From: Taibaiella sp965229095 | GTDB lineage: Bacteria > Bacteroidota > Bacteroidia > Chitinophagales > Chitinophagaceae | DNA: 64,000 nucleotides | Assembly: GCA_965229095.1 (NCBI GenBank) | Contig: OZ245855.1 | Location: 806,001-870,000, forward strand | Direction of reading: 5' to 3' | Part shown: piece after piece, positions 59,972-64,000 of the stretch | Layout: every line of letters begins with the position of its first letter | Position numbering within the stretch: position 1 is the first letter of the stretch | The notes under the pieces: generated by a model | Databases searched by the model: none | The model's input: only the letters and a program-made list of their open reading frames with translations | Told to the model about the DNA's origin: nothing | Made by a program: the position numbers and the translations under genes

Positions 59972-60175
59972 ATGAAGAAGCAACGTCTCTCTCAGAAACT
60001 ACAACTGAACAAAATCACAATCGTTGGCTTATCTACGATCCATACCCAAGCTATAAAAGGCGGAGATGGCACGGACGGCCCTGTGCAAAAACCGCCCACA
60101 CCTCCGCCCCCGCCCCCCACAAAAACAAAGACCTCGGTAGCGATGGGTAACGAATGTACCGTTGTTGGAAACTAG
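59972..60175 (+). CDS. GG-leader proline-rich peptide precursor
   Basis: A 67-residue peptide from the ATG at 59972. The leader KKQRLSQKLQLNKITIVGLS, then AIKGG, matches the K-L-x-L-x-K-x-T-I pattern of Bacteroidota class I lanthipeptide leaders. The core DGTDGPVQKPPTPPPPPPTK continues with TKTSVAMGNECTVVGN: a polyproline arm followed by Thr/Ser and a single Cys. One thioether ring is possible. It is followed by a protease, a kinase and a regulator, so it may instead be a signal peptide. Confidence 0.7.
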   Translation: MKKQRLSQKLQLNKITIVGLSTIHTQAIKGGDGTDGPVQKPPTPPPPPPTKTKTSVAMGNECTVVGN

Positions 60176-60220
60176 ACCGACGTACAATCTTTTGCCCCTT
60201 TAACTCTTTAGCGCATTCTA

Positions 60221-61594
60221 ATGATGAGGATCATACTGCTATTACTGCTGGTCACAGCTACCTGTTCGGCGCAGCAAACTGACCTTGATTTTTTGATCCA
60301 AAAAATCAAGGTCAACTATCCAGGCTATGCGGAAAAGACCAGGAATATGGACTTTGACAGATTTGTTGACCAGGCTCTGAGGGAAAACAATACGGATACC
60401 TTTAGGGCAATGGCAACAATTGTAGACTTCTTCCATGACCGGCATCTTGACTTGTTTCAGGCAAGTGATAGTATTGATCGCCAAGCCTGTAATAATAGCT
60501 TTCGGGAAGTAATGAAATATACTAGTCGAGGCCAATACAAAAGGCTTGAGGGTTTTTGGCTTAGCGAAGCTAATCATTGTGTAATTGCTATGATTCAAGT
60601 AAGTGAACGCCCTGTGCGCTATACAGCTTATGTGGTGGAATGCCGGGACAGCAGTATACTCTATCCTGGGATGGCATATTACCAATTGGATAGCAAAACT
60701 GGCAATCGATTCTTCACCAAATGCGTAAGTAGCCGCGATAGAAGATCCTTTTATGTTTGGTCTAAATTTCGCAACGATACATTATTTACAGCCGGGCCAT
60801 ATAATAAATGGAGAAAGTTAAGACATTATTCAAAGCCGATTTTGCCCCATCTACCTATCAAAAATGATATGGCAAGCGGTAGGAAACTAAGTGAGAAAAC
60901 CTTCCTGATAACTATACCCACAAGTACTGCACGTAATGGAGAGGTCGTTGATAGTTTAATAAAGGCAAATAAAACAGCTTTAAGTCTTACGAAAAACCTG
61001 ATCATCGATATTCGTAATAATACAGGAGGAACCGTATTAGCCTACACTCCGTTGGCCCCTCTGCTTTATACGAATCCGGTTCTTAAAGTAAATAGCGAGA
61101 TATATGGTACTGCCGATGAGGCCACTAAGATAGAAAAGGACGTAGCAGCCTATATCGCCGGTGGAGGCAACGACAGCGCCTATATAAAGGGATGGTTGGA
61201 TTTTGCAAAACAAGAAAGAGATAGTGCCGGTAGATTTATTCCAGTGCCAGATGATACCCTGAAGTTAGATGCTGTATTGTCTCATCCGGAAAACGTCGGT
61301 ATTGTCATTAATTATGGATGTCAGAGCGCAGCCGAAATATTCTTGCTGGAAGCTATGCAGAGCAAAAAGGTACGCTTATTTGGGGAGCACACCATGGGTG
61401 CTATCGATTACTTAGACTTCTATCCACTAACTTCTCCATCCGGGCGGTATAAACTATATATTGCGACAACCCGAAGAAAGATATCCGAAGGAGGCAGAAG
61501 GCTGGATAGTACTGGCATACAGCCTGACACTTTCATTGACGACAGCAACTCAAATTGGGTAGAAGTGGTAAAACGCTATTATGAAAACAACTAA
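60221..61594 (+). CDS. Secreted S41-family peptidase
   Basis: A protein of 457 residues with a signal peptide (IILLLLLVTATCSAQ). The tail-specific protease fold contains LIIDIRNNTGGTVLAYTPLA and the catalytic Ser in NYGCQSAAEIFLLEAMQSKK, with FGEHTMGAIDYLD after it. No PDZ domain is evident. It follows the GG-leader peptide by 45 bp and overlaps the kinase gene by 14 bp. It may trim or sense the exported peptide (inference). Confidence 0.85.
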   Translation: MMRIILLLLLVTATCSAQQTDLDFLIQKIKVNYPGYAEKTRNMDFDRFVDQALRENNTDTFRAMATIVDFFHDRHLDLFQASDSIDRQACNNSFREVMKYTSRGQYKRLEGFWLSEANHCVIAMIQVSERPVRYTAYVVECRDSSILYPGMAYYQLDSKTGNRFFTKCVSSRDRRSFYVWSKFRNDTLFTAGPYNKWRKLRHYSKPILPHLPIKNDMASGRKLSEKTFLITIPTSTARNGEVVDSLIKANKTALSLTKNLIIDIRNNTGGTVLAYTPLAPLLYTNPVLKVNSEIYGTADEATKIEKDVAAYIAGGGNDSAYIKGWLDFAKQERDSAGRFIPVPDDTLKLDAVLSHPENVGIVINYGCQSAAEIFLLEAMQSKKVRLFGEHTMGAIDYLDFYPLTSPSGRYKLYIATTRRKISEGGRRLDSTGIQPDTFIDDSNSNWVEVVKRYYENN

Positions 61595-62588
61595 ATGGCA
61601 AATTTACTTTTGGGCAGTTTTTTTCACAGCAGCCTATATTATTGATGCGCTCCGCGATCCAGATACCACATTGCTCAAAGAGTTTATTTTCTTTGTTACT
61701 CAGAATTTATTCCTGTTCTATAGTCTGTTATACTTTTTAAATCATTTTTCGGCTAAGACAAAGCTTACCCTTGCGATCAGTATCGGTAGGTTGCTATTGA
61801 TCATCGCAGCATTTATAGGCTTGCGGTATTTTGTAAGGTATTATTTCCTTGCTACTTTTTTTGAACCTGAATATGGGATGCTGCCCATCAAAGAATGGCT
61901 TCCAGGTTGCTTTACCTGGATCATCAATTCATTCTTCTATGCGCTTGCTTATTTTTACTTTGAAAGATCTTTCCAAAAGCAAAAAGACCTGCTGTTGGCA
62001 CGGGAAGAAAAACTTAAGGAGGAAAACATAGCCCTCCGGGCGCAAATCAACCCGCATTTCCTGTACAACACCTTGGATATGTTATACGCTAAGGCATTGG
62101 GCAGGGACAAGGAATTGGCTGACGGGATACTGCGGCTCTCAGATGTAATGCGTTATTCGATCAAGCCGCAGGACGGTGGTACATTAGTGAATCTTGCAGA
62201 GGAAGTTGAACATCTGCAAAATGTGATCGAAATCAATAGTCTGCGCTTTGGGCACTCCATCCATATTGCATTCAGCATATCAGGTGAAATAGAAGAAGCT
62301 AAGATCGTTCCACTGGTATTGTTAACCCTGGTCGAAAATGTTTTTAAATATGGTGAGCTTAATAACCCTTCTTTTCCTGCCAGGATTCATTTGAGCGTAG
62401 ATGATAAAGTAATCTTCTTTTCTACCTTTAACAAAAAGCGGACCGGCCCCAGGGAAATATCCAGCGGTATCGGACTGCAAAATGCTTTAAAGCGGTTGGA
62501 TCGTGCCTACGGCGATCACTATTCATTTAAAATCATCGATCAGGCAGAGACATTCCAGACAGATTTGACTATTTACACTGACCAATAA
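61581..62588 (+). CDS. LytS-type sensor histidine kinase
   Basis: A protein of 335 residues. Four hydrophobic helices lie within residues 8-140. The phosphoacceptor motif is LRAQINPHFLYNTLDMLYAK, the N-box VPLVLLTLVENVFKYGE, the G-box SSGIGLQNALKRLD. Unlike the first kinase, the PHF-x-x-N motif is canonical. Its start overlaps the S41 peptidase gene and its stop precedes the regulator by 8 bp, so peptide processing and sensing are genetically linked. Confidence 0.9.
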   Translation: MKTTKWQIYFWAVFFTAAYIIDALRDPDTTLLKEFIFFVTQNLFLFYSLLYFLNHFSAKTKLTLAISIGRLLLIIAAFIGLRYFVRYYFLATFFEPEYGMLPIKEWLPGCFTWIINSFFYALAYFYFERSFQKQKDLLLAREEKLKEENIALRAQINPHFLYNTLDMLYAKALGRDKELADGILRLSDVMRYSIKPQDGGTLVNLAEEVEHLQNVIEINSLRFGHSIHIAFSISGEIEEAKIVPLVLLTLVENVFKYGELNNPSFPARIHLSVDDKVIFFSTFNKKRTGPREISSGIGLQNALKRLDRAYGDHYSFKIIDQAETFQTDLTIYTDQ

Positions 62589-62596
62589 TATAGCTT

Positions 62597-63316
62597 ATGA
62601 TCAACTGTATCATTGTCGATGATGAGCAGCACTCTATTGACATTTTAAAGCATCATGTAGCGCAGACTGACTATTTGAACCTGCTCCTGGCTACCACCAA
62701 TGCGACCGAAGCCCTGCAGCTTATTAATTCGGGAACAGTAGATTTGCTCTTTCAGGATGTACAGATGCCCGAAATATCCGGCATTGATGTTGTAGAGGCT
62801 ATAAATGGGCGTTGTAAAGTAATCTTGACTACGGCTTATGAGAAATATGCTTTGGATGGCTTTGATCTTAATGTTGTTGATTTCCTTTTAAAACCCATTT
62901 CTTTTCCAAGATTTATTAAAGCTGTACAGAAGGTAGTCTCAACAGTAAATGTGTCTCGGGAGACAACTAAATCTGAGACGCAACCGGATTTTATTTATGT
63001 GAAAACGGGAATTAAAAGCAATGTGACCAAAGTCGTGCTTTCCACCATAGACTATATTGAAAGCGTGAAGAATTATGCTACAATCCATCATGAAGGGAAA
63101 AAAACACTCGTCCATATCAGTATGAAAGAACTGGAAGCTTCTTTACCAGATAGCCTTTTTATTCGGGTGCATAAATCTTTTATCGTGCCTTACTCACGGA
63201 TAGAGCACGTAGAGGGCAGCCAAATTAAGCTAAAGAATCAGAAAAGCATTATTCTATTAGGGGAAACCTATAGGGCCTCATTTTGGGAGCAGATCAAGAA
63301 AAGGACTGTTGGATAA
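62597..63316 (+). CDS. LytTR-family response regulator
   Basis: A protein of 239 residues. Receiver: IIVDDEQHSIDIL, phospho-Asp in LLFQDVQMPEISGID, Lys in FLLKPISFP. The LytTR domain is in the C-terminal half (VVLSTIDYIESVKNYATIHH, RVHKSFIVPYSRIEHVEGSQ). It probably controls the peptide gene at 59972, the lanthipeptide gene at 63674, or both. Same family as the regulator at 40217. Confidence 0.92.
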   Translation: MINCIIVDDEQHSIDILKHHVAQTDYLNLLLATTNATEALQLINSGTVDLLFQDVQMPEISGIDVVEAINGRCKVILTTAYEKYALDGFDLNVVDFLLKPISFPRFIKAVQKVVSTVNVSRETTKSETQPDFIYVKTGIKSNVTKVVLSTIDYIESVKNYATIHHEGKKTLVHISMKELEASLPDSLFIRVHKSFIVPYSRIEHVEGSQIKLKNQKSIILLGETYRASFWEQIKKRTVG

Positions 63317-63673
63317 CGGTACTGAGCTGCTAAGCTCATATACCTATGAGAAAATACCTTTTTAGAATAGGCAGTCAATAAAAGCAAAGCCTGCGAGTTC
63401 CGAGCATAAGGCTTCTAATACCCCGGTTGTGATACAACCGGACATCTAGCCGTTTTCGCGCGCAGCAGGAAATGACACTTTCATGAATCAAGTGGAAAAC
63501 CTGGGGGCGTCACCACAGCCAGGCCCTAACTTTTCCCACTTCCAACCTGCTACTATTTATCCTGAATCCCCAACTTTTCCGATTGATCTGGTTTTTCGAC
63601 CACATTGATGAACACTGCAAATTTGATGCAGTGCTAAGCAGTAGCTTTGTCTTTCACAAAACCAAACAGTTAA
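63317..63673. other. Leader region of the lanthipeptide precursor
   Basis: A non-coding gap of 357 bp. It contains a hairpin with arms CCGGTTGT and ACAACCGG (63423-63441) without a T-run. No GTGAAA direct repeats like those at 41 kb are seen. The last 60 bp form the AT-rich leader of the precursor gene. Confidence 0.45.
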
Positions 63674-63928
63674 ATGAAAAAAAGGAATTTGAATCTTAGC
63701 CGAAAACTGAACTTAGGCAAGGAAAAGGTTGGTACACTCACAAACGATCAATCAGGTAATATTATTGGTGGAGCAACCGCCGGGGCCCAATGCCAGAGTG
63801 TTAATAATCAGGAGACCTGTGGTCGTGATTGTACTTCGGCCTTGTGTACCTGGGTGACACTTACTCCGGATTGTCTTACCGCAGCTACCTGCAACGGTAC
63901 TTCTTGTTTAACAGTTGTCTGCGGGTGA
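63674..63928 (+). CDS. Class I lanthipeptide precursor
   Basis: An 84-residue peptide. Leader NLNLSRKLNLGKEKVGTLTN ends at the double-Gly site NIIGG, the Bacteroidota lanthipeptide leader type. The 52-residue core (ATAGAQCQSVNNQETCGRDC at the start, NGTSCLTVVCG at the end) has eight Cys and many Thr/Ser, enough for several lanthionine rings. No LanB or LanC lies between it and the window edge; they are probably just beyond, or the LanB at 46956 acts in trans. Confidence 0.85.
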   Translation: MKKRNLNLSRKLNLGKEKVGTLTNDQSGNIIGGATAGAQCQSVNNQETCGRDCTSALCTWVTLTPDCLTAATCNGTSCLTVVCG

Positions 63929-63954
63929 TGTTAAAGAAATAAATAATAACGGAT

Positions 63955-63979
63955 CGCCACCTTAATCGGTGGCTTTTTT
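63955..63979 (+). terminator. Terminator of the lanthipeptide gene
   Basis: GCCACC-TTAATC-GGTGGC followed by six T, 27 bp after the stop. A strong rho-independent terminator, implying that the precursor is transcribed as a short separate mRNA. Confidence 0.82.
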
Positions 63980-64000
63980 GTGTACAGATTTTGCTTACTT

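Overview
The window looks like chromosomal DNA from a Bacteroidota bacterium, most likely a soil or plant-associated Chitinophagaceae member (Chitinophaga/Niastella-like; inference). Supporting traits are a SusC/SusD pair behind an ECF sigma/FecR couple, LytS/LytTR two-component pairs, a DUF6520-type secreted protein, a grasp-with-spasm RiPP locus, lanthipeptide leaders of the Bacteroidota type, a TTTG / TAnnTTT-like promoter, and mostly weak Shine-Dalgarno sequences.

Region 1 (1-25.8 kb) is chromosomal stress, detoxification and regulation. An AraC regulator, an FAD monooxygenase and an ABM-domain protein precede a tight quinone/aromatic-electrophile operon: pirin, receiver-like protein, ring-cleaving dioxygenase, MFS exporter, MhqD-like esterase. 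A sigma-54 activator (8991-10667) sits beside palindromes of form TTACG-N6-CGTAA. The same palindrome lies upstream of a long leftward gene run (21615 down to 10678). That run encodes a YcaC-like hydrolase, porin, M17 N-domain protein, amidohydrolase, DoxX, Dps, DUF1275, sensor kinase, NtrC-type regulator, GNAT and TMEM175-like channel. Both hydrolase genes also have -24/-12-like elements about 90 bp from the palindrome, so a sigma-54 regulon is inferred.

Region 2 (26-38.3 kb) holds a two-gene candidate defence locus (UPF1-like SF1 helicase plus a PD-(D/E)XK nuclease). A sigma factor/FecR/STN-SusC/SusD/thioredoxin uptake locus and a DUF6520 secreted protein follow.

Region 3 (38.9-49.9 kb) is a peptide natural-product region. 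It has a small Cys-terminal peptide gene with its own promoter and terminator, a LytS/LytTR pair, and a 1.06-kb regulatory gap with 21-bp-spaced GTGAAA repeats. Two GG-leader precursors, two paralogous secreted proteins, a GwsG ATP-grasp ligase, a small coupled ORF and a GwsS SPASM protein follow. A LanB dehydratase on the other strand carries the same GTGAAA repeats upstream.

Region 4 (46.9-57.3 kb) is mobile DNA. LanB and a DUF4365-like protein lie between the 3' end of an integrase gene and a remnant of a second integrase 3' end. Two divergent tyrosine recombinases flank a tRNA-3'-end-like sequence with a terminator. An excisionase-like protein, an AbiE-type toxin-antitoxin pair, and a scar joining a CHC2/toprim N-terminus to a second, broken AbiEii C-terminus follow.

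Region 5 (57.4-64 kb) contains a small secreted protein plus a large secreted partner, a 133-bp inverted-repeat element, and a GG-leader proline-rich peptide followed by an S41 protease, LytS kinase and LytTR regulator (a possible peptide-signalling cassette). It ends with a Cys/Thr-rich lanthipeptide precursor and its terminator.
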